A stretch of DNA of 64,000 bases from CAZAPG01 sp964486935 (GTDB taxonomy: Bacteria > Chloroflexota > Anaerolineae > 4572-78 > J111): assembly GCA_964486935.1 (NCBI GenBank), contig CAZAPG010000011.1, positions 62,001-126,000 on the forward strand. Direction: 5' to 3'. This document shows, piece by piece, positions 1 to 8,539 of this stretch. Both the position numbers and the translations under genes were made by a program. The notes beneath the pieces are model-generated. The model made no database searches. It was not told where the DNA came from and saw nothing but the letters and a program-made list of their open reading frames with translations. Each line of letters opens with the position of its first letter. Position 1 is the stretch's first letter.

Positions 1-139
1 TCACGCCGGCCAGAAAGCCGGCGCAGCCGCCGAGGCGCAAGAACCAACCCCGGCCAAACCGCCCGTATTTGGCCGCAAAGAGTTAAAACGGGCATTGGAG
101 CAGAAAAAGCAACTGCGCCAAAGCGCCCTGGATGATTAA
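1..139 (+). CDS. C-terminal end of an unrecognised protein (partial)
   Basis: An open frame enters from the left edge (codons in phase from base 2) and ends at TAA 137-139. The 45 visible residues are Ala/Pro/Gln-rich, then basic and probably helical (around 'FGRKELKRALEQKKQ'), ending in LDD. The start lies outside the window and there is too little sequence for a family call. It reads towards the restriction enzyme gene 69 bp downstream, so the two could share a transcript, but nothing shows a common function. Confidence 0.5.
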   Translation, partial: HAGQKAGAAAEAQEPTPAKPPVFGRKELKRALEQKKQLRQSALDD

Positions 140-208
140 TACCGCCGCCCCTTGTAATCTGCCTCGCATCCGAATAAAATAAAACCATCACCACGCCAGG
201 TTGTTGTA

Positions 209-3200
209 ATGTCCATTCAGCTTATCCGGCAGTACCACACCAAAGTTGCTAAAATAATTCAATACAGCGGCAGCTATAACGAGTCTGCCCTGCGCAAACC
301 CTTTCAGGATTTGCTGGAGCAGTACGCCCGCGCCCGCAACCTGGAGATGATTGCCGAGCTGGATTTCCGCACCCGCTTTGGCAGCGTGGTTTACCCCGAC
401 GGAACCCTGAAAGACGCCCTGCGCCAGGATTGGGGCTTTTGGGAAAGCAAAGACCAGTACGACGACCTGGAAGCCGAGATTGCGGCCAAGCTGGCCAAAG
501 GCTACCCCACCACCAATATTCTTTTTGAAGATACCCGCACCGCCGTGCTCTATCAGGCCGGGCAGGAAGTAGGCCGCGCCAACTTTAAAGACGACCAGGC
601 CCTGGACGCCCTGCTCAACCGGTTTGTCAACTACGAGAGCCGCGAGGTGCGCGAGTTCCGCGAGGCCATCGAGCAGTTTGCCGCCGAGGTGCCCGCCCTG
701 GCCGATGACCTGCGGGCCATTATCCGCGAGCAGGCCGAGGCCAACCCCGCCTTTCAACAGGCCGCCCAGGATTTTCTGGAGCTGTGCCGCGAGGCCATCA
801 ACCCCGCCGTGGAAATGGCCGACGCCCGCGAAATGATTATTCAGCACGTGCTGACCCAGGATATCTTCACCAAAATTTTTGACGACCCCCAGTTTCACCA
901 GGAAAACAACATCGCCCAACGGCTGGGCCAGGTGGTCAACACCTTTTACCACGGCGCAACCCGCCACAACATCAGCGACCGGCTGGGCCACTACTACGCC
1001 ACCATCAACGCCCGCGCCGCCCAAATTTACAACCACCAGGAAAAGCAAAAATTCCTCAAGGCCCTGTACGAGAACTTTTACAAAGCCTACAACCCCAAAG
1101 CCGCCGACCGGCTGGGCATTGTGTACACCCCCAACGAGATTGTCCGCTTTATGATTGAGGCCGCCGACTATCTGGCCTTTAAGCATTTTGGCAAAACCCT
1201 GGGCGACCCCGGCGTGGAGATTCTGGACCCGGCCACCGGAACCGGAACCTTCATCACCGAACTCATCGAATACCTGCCGCCCCACCAGCTTGAGCGCAAA
1301 TACAAACAGGAAATCCACTGCAACGAGGTCGCCATTCTGCCCTACTACATCGCCAACCTCAACATCGAGTTTACCTACCGCCAGAAAATGGGGCGCTACC
1401 GGCCGTTTGACAACATTGTTTTTGTGGACACGCTGGACAACCTGGGCTTTCAGTTTGCCGGCAAGCAGCTTGACTTCTTTCACCTGGCCGATGAAAACGC
1501 CGAGCGCATCCAGCGCCAGAACGAGCGCGACATCAGCGTCATCATTGGCAACCCGCCTTACAACGCCTGGCAGGAAAACTTCAACTTTCAAAACCCCAAC
1601 CGCCCCTACAAAGAAATTGACCGGCGCATCAAAGATACTTACATCAAACACGGTACGGCCCAAAACCAGATTGCCGTGTACGATATGTACACCCGCTTCA
1701 TTCGCTGGTCCACCGACCGGCTGGGCGACAACGGCATTATTGCTTTCATTACCAACAGTTCTTTCATTGATGCCCAAACCTACGATGGCTTCCGCAAAGT
1801 GGTGGCCGATGAGTTTGATTACATCTACTTGATTGACCTGGGCGGCAACGTACGCAAAAACCCCAAACTCTCCGGCACCACGCACAATGTTTTTGGTATC
1901 CAAACCGGCGTGACCATTGGCTTTATGGTTAAACTGGATGAGACCTCAAAGATTTCCAAAACCCTTGAGGTCTCATCCCAAACGGCACAGATTTACTATG
2001 CCCGCCGCCCGGAAATGGAAACCAACGTTGAAAAACTCAACTGGCTGTCGGCTACCCGCTTTGAGGATGTCAAATTTGAGCACATCACCCCCAGCCGCCG
2101 CCACTATTGGATTAACCAGACCGATAATGACTGGGATGACCTGCTGCCACTGGTCGATAAAGATGTAAAAGCGGGCGCAAGTAAAGGGGCAGTGTTTAGA
2201 CTATTTTCCAGAGGCGTTGCTACTCAGCGCGATGAATGGGTCTACGATTTTTCAAAAACGGCGCTGGCCGAAAAAATGCGCTTTTTTGTAGGCGTGTACC
2301 AACAAACGCTCGCCAACCCCGATTACCCCGACAAATTCCAAATCAAGTGGGACCGGGAATTGACCAAATATTGGGAGCGAGGCATCAGCAAAACCTTTGA
2401 TGAAAAACAGATTGTGACGGGTCAATACCGTCCTTTTGTCAAAATGCAACTCTATTTTGACCAGCATTTCAACGGGATGACCTATCAACTCCCCATATTT
2501 TTCCCCGATAAAAATGCTGAAAACCTGCTCATCTGTTTCACTGACTCCGGCTCGGAAAAACCATTTATGACGATGGCGACGGACCACATTGCCGACTTGC
2601 ATTTGGTTGGGGCCGGATGCAGCGCCCAATGCCTGCCCCTCTACCGCTACGATGAGTCGGGCGAGCGAGTCGAAAACATCACGGATTGGGCGCTGGAGCA
2701 GTTTCGGGCGCGGTATCAGCAGACCTTTGAGGTTTCAAAAACCTCAAAGGTCTTGGATAAAAGCGACATCTTCCACTACGTTTACGCCGCGCTGCATCAC
2801 CCGGCCTACCGCCAAAAATACCGGCTCAACCTCAAGCGAGAGTTCCCCCGCATCCCCTTTTACAATGATTTCTGGCAGTGGGCCGGGTGGGGCCGCCAAT
2901 TGCTGGAGCTGCATCTGGGCTACGAATCCGCCGGCCCCGCCCCCCTGGAGCGCATCGAGGCCGGCCCCCCGGAGGCGCGGCGGGCCTACCGGGCGCGGCT
3001 CAAAGCGGTCAAATCCAAAGGCGTTATCGAGGTGGACACGCTGACCACCCTGGCCGGCATCCCGCCCGAAGCGTGGGCCTACCGGCTGGGCAATCGCTCG
3101 GCGCTGGAGTGGGTGCTGGACCGCTACAAAGAGCGCAAACCCCGCGACCCGACCATTGCCGAAAAATTCAACAGCTATCGCTTTGTTGATTATAAAGAGC

Positions 3201-3280
3201 AGGTTATAGATTTGTTGCAGCGCGTCTGCACGGTCAGCGTGGAAACAATGAAAATTATCAGCCAGATGCCGGAGGAATAA
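209..3280 (+). CDS. Single-chain restriction endonuclease-adenine methyltransferase (type IIG/ISP-like)
   Basis: Likely restriction-modification enzyme of 1023 residues combining cleavage, N6-adenine methylation and target recognition. Residues about 52-82 hold a plausible PD-(D/E)xK nuclease core (FGSVVYPDGTLK followed by FWESKD). Helical linkers lead to an N6 methyltransferase domain with AdoMet motif I (ILDPATGTGTF, about 338-348) and catalytic motif IV NPPY (about 448-451). The C-terminal third should recognise DNA. It resembles the methylase half of type ISP enzymes but lacks their ATPase/helicase, so it is much shorter than the usual roughly 1600 residues. The ATG at 209 was chosen because the frame is intact from there. 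The stop overlaps the next ATG (TAATG). Two palindromic repeats are inserted in frame (1937-1977 and 2721-2753). It could also be a methyltransferase with a dead nuclease. Confidence 0.85.
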   Translation: MSIQLIRQYHTKVAKIIQYSGSYNESALRKPFQDLLEQYARARNLEMIAELDFRTRFGSVVYPDGTLKDALRQDWGFWESKDQYDDLEAEIAAKLAKGYPTTNILFEDTRTAVLYQAGQEVGRANFKDDQALDALLNRFVNYESREVREFREAIEQFAAEVPALADDLRAIIREQAEANPAFQQAAQDFLELCREAINPAVEMADAREMIIQHVLTQDIFTKIFDDPQFHQENNIAQRLGQVVNTFYHGATRHNISDRLGHYYATINARAAQIYNHQEKQKFLKALYENFYKAYNPKAADRLGIVYTPNEIVRFMIEAADYLAFKHFGKTLGDPGVEILDPATGTGTFITELIEYLPPHQLERKYKQEIHCNEVAILPYYIANLNIEFTYRQKMGRYRPFDNIVFVDTLDNLGFQFAGKQLDFFHLADENAERIQRQNERDISVIIGNPPYNAWQENFNFQNPNRPYKEIDRRIKDTYIKHGTAQNQIAVYDMYTRFIRWSTDRLGDNGIIAFITNSSFIDAQTYDGFRKVVADEFDYIYLIDLGGNVRKNPKLSGTTHNVFGIQTGVTIGFMVKLDETSKISKTLEVSSQTAQIYYARRPEMETNVEKLNWLSATRFEDVKFEHITPSRRHYWINQTDNDWDDLLPLVDKDVKAGASKGAVFRLFSRGVATQRDEWVYDFSKTALAEKMRFFVGVYQQTLANPDYPDKFQIKWDRELTKYWERGISKTFDEKQIVTGQYRPFVKMQLYFDQHFNGMTYQLPIFFPDKNAENLLICFTDSGSEKPFMTMATDHIADLHLVGAGCSAQCLPLYRYDESGERVENITDWALEQFRARYQQTFEVSKTSKVLDKSDIFHYVYAALHHPAYRQKYRLNLKREFPRIPFYNDFWQWAGWGRQLLELHLGYESAGPAPLERIEAGPPEARRAYRARLKAVKSKGVIEVDTLTTLAGIPPEAWAYRLGNRSALEWVLDRYKERKPRDPTIAEKFNSYRFVDYKEQVIDLLQRVCTVSVETMKIISQMPEE
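1937..1977. repeat. Palindromic element inside coding sequence, copy 1
   Basis: A perfect 13-bp inverted repeat (GATGAGACCTCAA at 1937-1949, complement at 1965-1977) around a 15-base loop lies inside the methyltransferase gene and keeps the frame. It encodes about 14 residues containing TSK and LEVS, tokens shared with the second in-gene palindrome at 2721. It resembles Rickettsia-type palindromic elements in behaviour, though not demonstrably in origin. Confidence 0.75.
2721..2753. repeat. Palindromic element inside coding sequence, copy 2
   Basis: A perfect 15-bp inverted repeat (AGACCTTTGAGGTTT at 2721-2735, complement at 2739-2753) with a 3-base loop sits in frame in the restriction gene and encodes TFEVSKTSKVL. 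The core is related to copy 1 and to the intergenic hairpins at 4224 and 55668. Confidence 0.75.
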
Positions 3281-3630
3281 TGAAAACCGAAACCGTAGCC
3301 GCCTATCTGCAAAATTTAGCGCCGGAGCGCCGGGCCGCGCTGGAACATCTGCGGGCAATGGTGCTTGAAGTTGCGCCCCAGGCCACAGAAACCATGCGCT
3401 ACCATATGCCTACCTATCATTATCAAGGCGAGATGCTGTGCGCTATGGCCTCTCAAAAACATTATCTGAGCCTCTATATGGATACCGGGCTGATTGAAAA
3501 ACACAAACCAGCCCTGCAGGGGTTGGATTGCGGCAAAAGCTGTATCAGGTTCAAAAAGCTTGAAAAATTGCCGCAAGATGCCATCCGGCAAATATTGCAG
3601 GAAACCGTCCGGCTCATCGACGCTCAGTGA
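3280..3630 (+). CDS. DUF1801 / YdhG-like small protein
   Basis: A 116-residue protein of the DUF1801 (YdhG, CyaY/YjbR-like fold) family. It has the typical opening of a short helix and 'LRAMVLEVAPQATETMRYHMPTY', then 'SQKHYLSLYM' and 'GKSCIRF' before a C-terminal helix. The function of the family is not established; some members are linked to metal or iron handling. The ATG overlaps the stop of the restriction gene by one base and has GGAGG at 3271, so the two are probably translated together. The length is normal and there is no signal peptide, so it is cytoplasmic. Confidence 0.75.
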   Translation: MKTETVAAYLQNLAPERRAALEHLRAMVLEVAPQATETMRYHMPTYHYQGEMLCAMASQKHYLSLYMDTGLIEKHKPALQGLDCGKSCIRFKKLEKLPQDAIRQILQETVRLIDAQ

Positions 3631-3769
3631 AGTTTATAGCCCACAGGCCGGGGATATCATCGGCGTTTTGCTCAATGGGTTGGCTGCGGGTATCTCAGGT
3701 AAATTCGCTATTACCACCCTTATCAATATTAAAGGCAGTACCGGGCTTATCTGTCCGTACCTATCTGCC

Positions 3770-4153
3770 CTATCCCTTGACGTAGGATAGTTTCTCGCGG
3801 ATGAAACCGTTTCTCACCCGGAATATATCAACGCCTCGAACATGCCCTTTTTGCCCGGCCAGATTCACCCAACTGTATCTCCAGCGCATAATGCACCGCT
3901 CGCCCAGGCCAAAAATCTCCTCAATATCAATGTGGGCCTGGGGCGATGCGCGGAAGAACTCTTGCCAAAATTGAGTTACGGCTTCCTTTCCCGAGTACAG
4001 CGTGCCGTCGGGGGCCGGATTGGTGTTTTCAAAAATACAATCGTCGCTCATAAGCTGCATCATACCCGCCACATCATGACGGTTGAAGGCCTGATTAAAC
4101 TCAAGCACAAGGCGCATCGCTGCTTCTAACTTTGACATGCGGATTGGACTCAT
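3770..4153 (-). CDS. NTF2-like / SnoaL-like protein
   Basis: A 127-residue cone-shaped-fold protein of the nuclear-transport-factor-2/ketosteroid-isomerase superfamily. It shows the N-terminal helix with FNQAFNRHDVAGMMQLM, the acidic strand DDCIFENTNPAPDG, GKEAVTQFW, then strands ending in FRVRNGFIREKLSY. Members range from isomerases to binding domains, so no reaction can be assigned. AGGAGG lies about 12 bases before the ATG at 4153; the ATG five codons in, at 4138, is an alternative start. It is convergent with the DUF1801 gene and is a single-gene unit with no obvious partner. Confidence 0.75.
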   Translation of the reverse strand: MSPIRMSKLEAAMRLVLEFNQAFNRHDVAGMMQLMSDDCIFENTNPAPDGTLYSGKEAVTQFWQEFFRASPQAHIDIEEIFGLGERCIMRWRYSWVNLAGQKGHVRGVDIFRVRNGFIREKLSYVKG

Positions 4154-4223
4154 AGGGCCAAAACACCTCCTTCAACTGAACCGTTTGTCTTTGCTTATTA
4201 TTATCTCCCGTGATTTAATAGCC

Positions 4224-4310
4224 GTCACTATTCAGCAGGGCAACTAAAACCCTAAAGGTTTGGTAAAGTTGGCTAAAAAACCTTTAGGGTTTGGGCTGCT
4301 GAATAGTGAC
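4224..4310. repeat. Long imperfect intergenic hairpin (MITE/REP-like)
   Basis: Outer arms GTCACTATTCAGCAG (4224-4238) and its exact complement (4296-4310) enclose inner arms AAACCCTAAAGGTTT (4247-4261) and its complement (4278-4292), with a 16-base loop. It fills the gap between two divergently transcribed genes. No long U-tract follows, so it looks like a palindromic repeat rather than a terminator. The inner arm shares its CCTNAAGG core with the hairpin at 55668. Confidence 0.75.
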
Positions 4311-4376
4311 CGGTAGTCTACAATTTTTTCTTTTTTCCGTCCATTAAACCGGGGAATATTACCCGGGGAGGTAAAA

Positions 4377-5258
4377 ATGCAACCCATCGCCACATTCTCT
4401 ATTGTCGCTTATGACTCCCAACGTCGGGAATGGGGGGTAGCGGTCCAGTCAAAATTTCTGGCGGCGGCTGCGCTGGTATCGTGGGCCAGGGCCGGCGCTG
4501 GCGCGGTCGCTACCCAATCGTATGTGAATGTAACCTACGGCCCCCGCGGGCTGGATATGATGGCAGCCGGCAAATCGGCCCAGGCCACTGTTGAAACGTT
4601 GATTGGCGAGGATGAGGGTAAGGCCCTGCGCCAGGTGGGGCTGGTCGATAAAGCCGGGCAAGCGGCGGCCTACACCGGAGCCGATTGTCTCGATTGGGCC
4701 GGGCATATCGTTGGGCAAGGGTTCGCCTGCCAGGGCAATATTCTGGTGCCTGGCACGGTTGAGGCTATGGCCCGGCAATTTGAGCAGGCTCGCCAGGGGC
4801 CGGGCGAACTGGCAGATTGGTTGGTAGACGCCCTGGCCGCCGGCCAGAAGGCCGGGGGAGACCGGCGAGGCCGCCAATCTGCCGGCGTGCTGGTGGCGCG
4901 AGAGAATGGCGGCTATGGCGGCAACAACGACCGCTACCTGGATTTGCGGGTGGATGATGACCCGGCGCCAATTGACCGGCTCAAGAAGCTGGTGGCGCTG
5001 CACCATCTCTACTTTGGTCAGGTTGACCCTGACGACCTGATTCCCCTGGATAGCATCGCAGCCGAGTTTCAGGAGCTATTACGCCAAACAGGGTATTATC
5101 AAGGCCCGATGACCGGGGTTTTTGATGAGGCCACCCGCAAGGCGCTGCGCGTATTGGTCGGCATCGAGAACCTGGAAGAGCGGTGGGATGGCGGTGGAGA
5201 TATGATTGACCGGCAGGTGGTAGAGCACCTGCGCCATAGATTTGCCCGAAGCGGGTAG
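4377..5258 (+). CDS. DUF1028 family protein with peptidoglycan-binding-like tail
   Basis: A 293-residue protein of DUF1028, a family placed in the Ntn-hydrolase superfamily with unproven substrate. The diagnostic N-terminus TFSIVAYDSQRREWGVAVQS is followed by GAGAVATQSYVN, YGPRGLDMMAAG and 'QGNIL', all in the usual order over residues 5-130. The last 60 residues (FQELLRQTGYYQGPMTG, then DEATRKALR) look like the putative peptidoglycan-binding domain often fused to this family. GAGGT precedes the ATG by five bases. There is no signal peptide. The next gene starts 4 bases after the stop, so they are probably coupled. Confidence 0.8.
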   Translation: MQPIATFSIVAYDSQRREWGVAVQSKFLAAAALVSWARAGAGAVATQSYVNVTYGPRGLDMMAAGKSAQATVETLIGEDEGKALRQVGLVDKAGQAAAYTGADCLDWAGHIVGQGFACQGNILVPGTVEAMARQFEQARQGPGELADWLVDALAAGQKAGGDRRGRQSAGVLVARENGGYGGNNDRYLDLRVDDDPAPIDRLKKLVALHHLYFGQVDPDDLIPLDSIAAEFQELLRQTGYYQGPMTGVFDEATRKALRVLVGIENLEERWDGGGDMIDRQVVEHLRHRFARSG

Positions 5259-5262
5259 ACTA

Positions 5263-6258
5263 ATGAACTTTACGACATTTATCGCCGCAACGGGAGAAGA
5301 GCTGGCCAGGGCCACATATACCGCAAATGATGAGTGGTCGGTTGAGTTATTGCTTTCCGGGGAGGGCGTGTGCTGTTTGGCCGCCGACCCCCTGAATCCG
5401 AAGGTCATTTATGCCGGAACAAAAGCGCAAGGAGTCCGGCGCTCTGACGATGGCGGCCTGACCTGGCAGGATAGCGGCCTGGGCGGTCAAGGGGTCAAAT
5501 CGCTGGCGGTTAGCCCGCACAACTCAAACATTATCTACGCCGGAACCAAACCGGCTTTGTTATTTGTCTCGCGGGATGGCGGGAATAGCTGGGCCGAACT
5601 GGACGGCTTTCGACGCATCCCCAACCGCTGGTGGTGGTTTTCCCCCGCCGAGCCACCCGACCGCCGACCTTATGTGTTTGCTATTGCTCCCTCGCCCACC
5701 GAGCCGAATGTAATTTTAGCCGGGGTCGAGTTTGGCGCGGTGGTGCGCAGTGAGGACGGCGGCCAAACCTGGTCGCGCCACCGGCGGGGCGCATTACGCG
5801 ATTGCCACTCGCTTAAATTCCACGCTGCCAACGGAAATTGGGTTTACCAGGCCGGCGGCACCGGCGGCGGGGCGTCGTTTAGCCGGGATGGGGGGCGCAC
5901 TTTTCAAAAAGCCGGGCGGGGGCTGGCCAGGCATTACGGCCTTGTTTGCGCCGCAGACCCCGGCAACCCCGAAATCTGGTACGTATGCGTCGCGCCCAGC
6001 CCCTTTAACGCTTTTGGCCAGAAGCCGGAAATCTTTCTTTACCGCTCGACCGGCGGGGCCGGCTGGCAGCCTATCGGCTGGACAGCGCACCCTCTCCCGG
6101 TTGCGTCTACCGCGCTAGTAACGCTGCCCGGTGCGCCCGGTCACCTTTTTGCCGGATTGACCAATGGCGATGTCTGGCACAGCGCCGATTATGGCGACGC
6201 CTGGGAAAAAATGCCCTTTAATCTCAAGGGTATCTGGTTTTCGATGCTGGTTTTTTGA
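5263..6258 (+). CDS. Asp-box (BNR) repeat beta-propeller protein
   Basis: A 331-residue propeller with at least five Asp-box repeats of the S-x-D-x-G-x-(T/S)-W type: RSDDGGLTWQ, SRDGGNSWAE, SEDGGQTWSR, SRDGGRTFQK and SADYGDAWEK, spaced about one blade apart. The fold is shared with sialidases, Ycf48-type assembly factors and VPS10, but no sialidase catalytic set is evident, so an enzymatic role is not claimed. The ATG at 5263 is preferred over an upstream TTG because it lies just behind the stop of the DUF1028 gene. There is no clear signal peptide. The gene probably forms a two-gene unit with the DUF1028 gene. Confidence 0.75.
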   Translation: MNFTTFIAATGEELARATYTANDEWSVELLLSGEGVCCLAADPLNPKVIYAGTKAQGVRRSDDGGLTWQDSGLGGQGVKSLAVSPHNSNIIYAGTKPALLFVSRDGGNSWAELDGFRRIPNRWWWFSPAEPPDRRPYVFAIAPSPTEPNVILAGVEFGAVVRSEDGGQTWSRHRRGALRDCHSLKFHAANGNWVYQAGGTGGGASFSRDGGRTFQKAGRGLARHYGLVCAADPGNPEIWYVCVAPSPFNAFGQKPEIFLYRSTGGAGWQPIGWTAHPLPVASTALVTLPGAPGHLFAGLTNGDVWHSADYGDAWEKMPFNLKGIWFSMLVF

Positions 6259-6323
6259 CTGAACCCTTATAATTTGTTTTGAGTCCATCATACTGCGCCC
6301 CAGCCTCAGGAGCAGGGTGATTG

Positions 6324-7337
6324 TTAGCTCAACACGCGGGCTTTCATCCACCAGGCGCTGTTGTAAAAGTCGGCCACTGCGGTGCCGGGGTGAACCAGTT
6401 CATCAAAAATGGGGCGGTCTTCATCCGGCAAGGCCATTTCCAGCACGGGCAAGGCGTCGTCCAGGTGGGCCATCGTTCGCGGCCCGATAACGGGCGAGGT
6501 AACGCCGGGCTGGTCTTTGCACCACAGCAGCGCCAGTTGCGAGGCGGTCATCCCCCGCTTGGCGGCCAGTTTTACCATCTGCGCGCCAACCTGCCGTCCC
6601 CGGTGCGTGACCCGCTGGTCCATCATATTGCGCCCTTCGGCCAGCCGGGAATCTTTGGGCGCGTCCTCTTGGGGCAGGTAACGACCCGCCAGAATGCCCA
6701 TTGCCAGCGGCGACCAGGGTAAAATGGCCAGGTTGTATTTTTGGGCCAGCGGAATCATTTCATTTTCAATGCGGCGTTCCAGCAGGCTGTAAGGCGGCTG
6801 CTCGCTGGTGTAGCTGACCCAGCCGTATTTCTCGCTAATGGCCAACCCCTCCATAACTATCCAGGCCGGAAAGGTGCTGGCGCCGATGTAGCGCACTTTG
6901 CCGGCCCGCACCAGGTCATCCAGCGCGCGCAACGTTTCTTCGTGCGGAATGAACTCCGAAGGGCGGTGGAGCTGGTACAGGTCAATATGGTCGGTTTGCA
7001 GCCGCCGCAGCGAGTCTTCGCAGGCTTTGATAATGTGGTAGCGCGACAACTCCCGGTCGTTGGGGCCATTGCCGGTGGCGTTGTACACTTTGGTTGCCAC
7101 AATAATGTTATCTCGCTGACCGCTTTCTTTAAGCGCCTTGCCAAGCACGCGCTCGCTCTCGCCCTCGTTGTAAACGTTGGCCGTATCTACAAAATTGATG
7201 CCGGCCTCAATCGCTCGATTGATCATCAGAATCGACTCTCGTTCCGGCGTTGCCCCGCCAAAATTCATAGTTCCCAAACAGAGCGGCGAAACTTTCACCC
7301 CGCTGCGCCCCAAGGTACGGTATTCCATGGTCTGCAT
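6324..7337 (-). CDS. Aldo/keto reductase
   Basis: An NADPH-dependent oxidoreductase of 337 residues with a TIM-barrel. The catalytic tetrad is readable as D51 (FVDTANVY), Y56, K83 (VATKVY) and H124 (YQLHRP). The family nucleotide-binding end is recognisable (SPVIGPRT). The EYRTLGRSGVKVSPLCLGTM opening is typical of the YajO/potassium-channel-beta-like subfamily. It starts at ATG 7337, or possibly ATG 7328. It is convergent with the propeller gene and divergent from the E1 alpha operon. The substrate is unknown; it could serve the neighbouring catabolic island. Confidence 0.85.
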   Translation of the reverse strand: MQTMEYRTLGRSGVKVSPLCLGTMNFGGATPERESILMINRAIEAGINFVDTANVYNEGESERVLGKALKESGQRDNIIVATKVYNATGNGPNDRELSRYHIIKACEDSLRRLQTDHIDLYQLHRPSEFIPHEETLRALDDLVRAGKVRYIGASTFPAWIVMEGLAISEKYGWVSYTSEQPPYSLLERRIENEMIPLAQKYNLAILPWSPLAMGILAGRYLPQEDAPKDSRLAEGRNMMDQRVTHRGRQVGAQMVKLAAKRGMTASQLALLWCKDQPGVTSPVIGPRTMAHLDDALPVLEMALPDEDRPIFDELVHPGTAVADFYNSAWWMKARVLS

Positions 7338-7450
7338 CCTTTCAAGATGAATTTAACCATACTTTACCATATTGACGCGGTGTTTGTCGACCCGGACCAG
7401 CAATTCTAAATTTATCAAACAGGCCCGCCGGCGATACCTGCCCGGTTTTA

Positions 7451-7558
7451 TTGACGAAAAATTGGATAGTGAGTAGCATGAGCCGCAATGGTGGTGGTTA
7501 TGACAATGCACCCATCGAAACTTTCTTTGTGCACTCAAAACTGAAATTGAATCTGGAG
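7451..7558 (+). pseudogene. IS3-family transposase (OrfB) remnant
   Basis: Translation of about 7469-7552 gives SSMSRNGGGYDNAPIETFF and a short basic tail. This matches the conserved end of the IS3-family integrase core (SMSRKGxCYDNAxxESFF, holding the last catalytic Glu). Only about 30 codons survive and neither ends nor OrfA are visible. The remnant is in frame with the following E1 alpha gene with no stop in between, so an automatic call would wrongly extend E1 alpha into it. Confidence 0.75.
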
Positions 7559-7563
7559 GATGC

Positions 7564-8539
7564 AATGACAATCGACCCAAAGCTAATGCTCAACCTCTAC
7601 CGCGATATGTGGGTTGTTCGCTCGTTTGAGTTTGGCCTGGAGCGGGAGTTCAAAAAAGGCAACGTGCCGGGGATGCTGCACACCGGCGTAGGCCAGGAGG
7701 CGGTACAGGCCGCCATTGCCCGCAACCTGCGCCACACCGACGCTTTTTTTCCCGACCATCGCTGCCACGGCCTGCTGGTGCTGGCCGGCACCCCCGGCCA
7801 AAAAATTATGGCCGAACTGTTTGGCAAAGCCACCGGCGTGTGCAGCGGCAAAGGCGGGTCGCTTCACTCAGCCGACCCGTCCGTGGGCAATTTTGGCGAT
7901 AACGCCGTCGAAGGGTCGATGATGGCGACGGCCCTGGGCGTGGGGTTGGGCTTTCAAATGCAGGGCCGGGATGACCTGGCCGCCGTGATTGTGGGCGATG
8001 GCACCGCCGGCCGGGGCGAGTGGCACGAGAGCCTCAACCTGGCCGCCACCTGGAAATTACCGGTGCTTTACTGCTGTGTTAACAACGGCTACGCCATCTC
8101 AACGGCGGTGGGCCACAGCCACGCCACCGAAAATCTGTACGAGTTTGCCGCCGCCTACAAAATGCCCTCGGCGCAGGTGGACGGCAACGATATTGTGGCC
8201 GCATATCAGGCAACCAAAGAGGCCGTGGATTATATCCGCGCCGGCAACGGCCCCTACTTCATCGAATACAAAACCTGGCGCTGGCAGGGCATCTTTTCCG
8301 GCGAATTCCGCCCCCCCGAAGAAGTCCGCTACTGGAAAGAGGAGCGCGAACCCATCAAAATGGCCCGCGAGCGCATTTTAGCGGCAGGGCTGGCCGATGA
8401 AGCCGCGCTGGAGCGCATCAAGGCCGAGGTAGACGCCGAGGTAGAAGAGTGGATTACCTTTGCGCTGGAGAGTCCGCTCCCGGATTTATCCAAAGCCACC
8501 GCCAATGTTTATGTCGGTTGGGAGGTGGAACTCCGATGA
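7564..8539 (+). CDS. 2-oxoacid/acetoin dehydrogenase E1 component, alpha subunit (copy 1)
   Basis: Thiamine-diphosphate-dependent decarboxylase subunit of 324 residues. It has the E1 alpha landmarks GVGQEAVQAA, FFPDHRCHG, GKGGSLH and the TPP/Mg motif GDGTAGRGEWHESLNLA ending in NN (about 145-174). The length fits stand-alone E1 alpha subunits of pyruvate, branched-chain or acetoin dehydrogenases; the oxoacid cannot be told. GGAGG at 7553-7557 points to the ATG at 7564, excluding the transposase remnant fused upstream. Its stop overlaps the E1 beta ATG (ATGA). It leads an eight-gene operon. Confidence 0.88.

Noticed and set aside
188..1903. 571-codon minus-strand ORF opposite the restriction enzyme
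   Set aside because: Composition is Gly/Val-rich without domains; it is the shadow of a GC-rich gene whose plus-strand product has clear methyltransferase motifs.
3631..3769. Open plus-strand frame over the gap after DUF1801
   Set aside because: It begins inside the DUF1801 gene in another frame and ends opposite the NTF2-like gene, with no RBS or family features.
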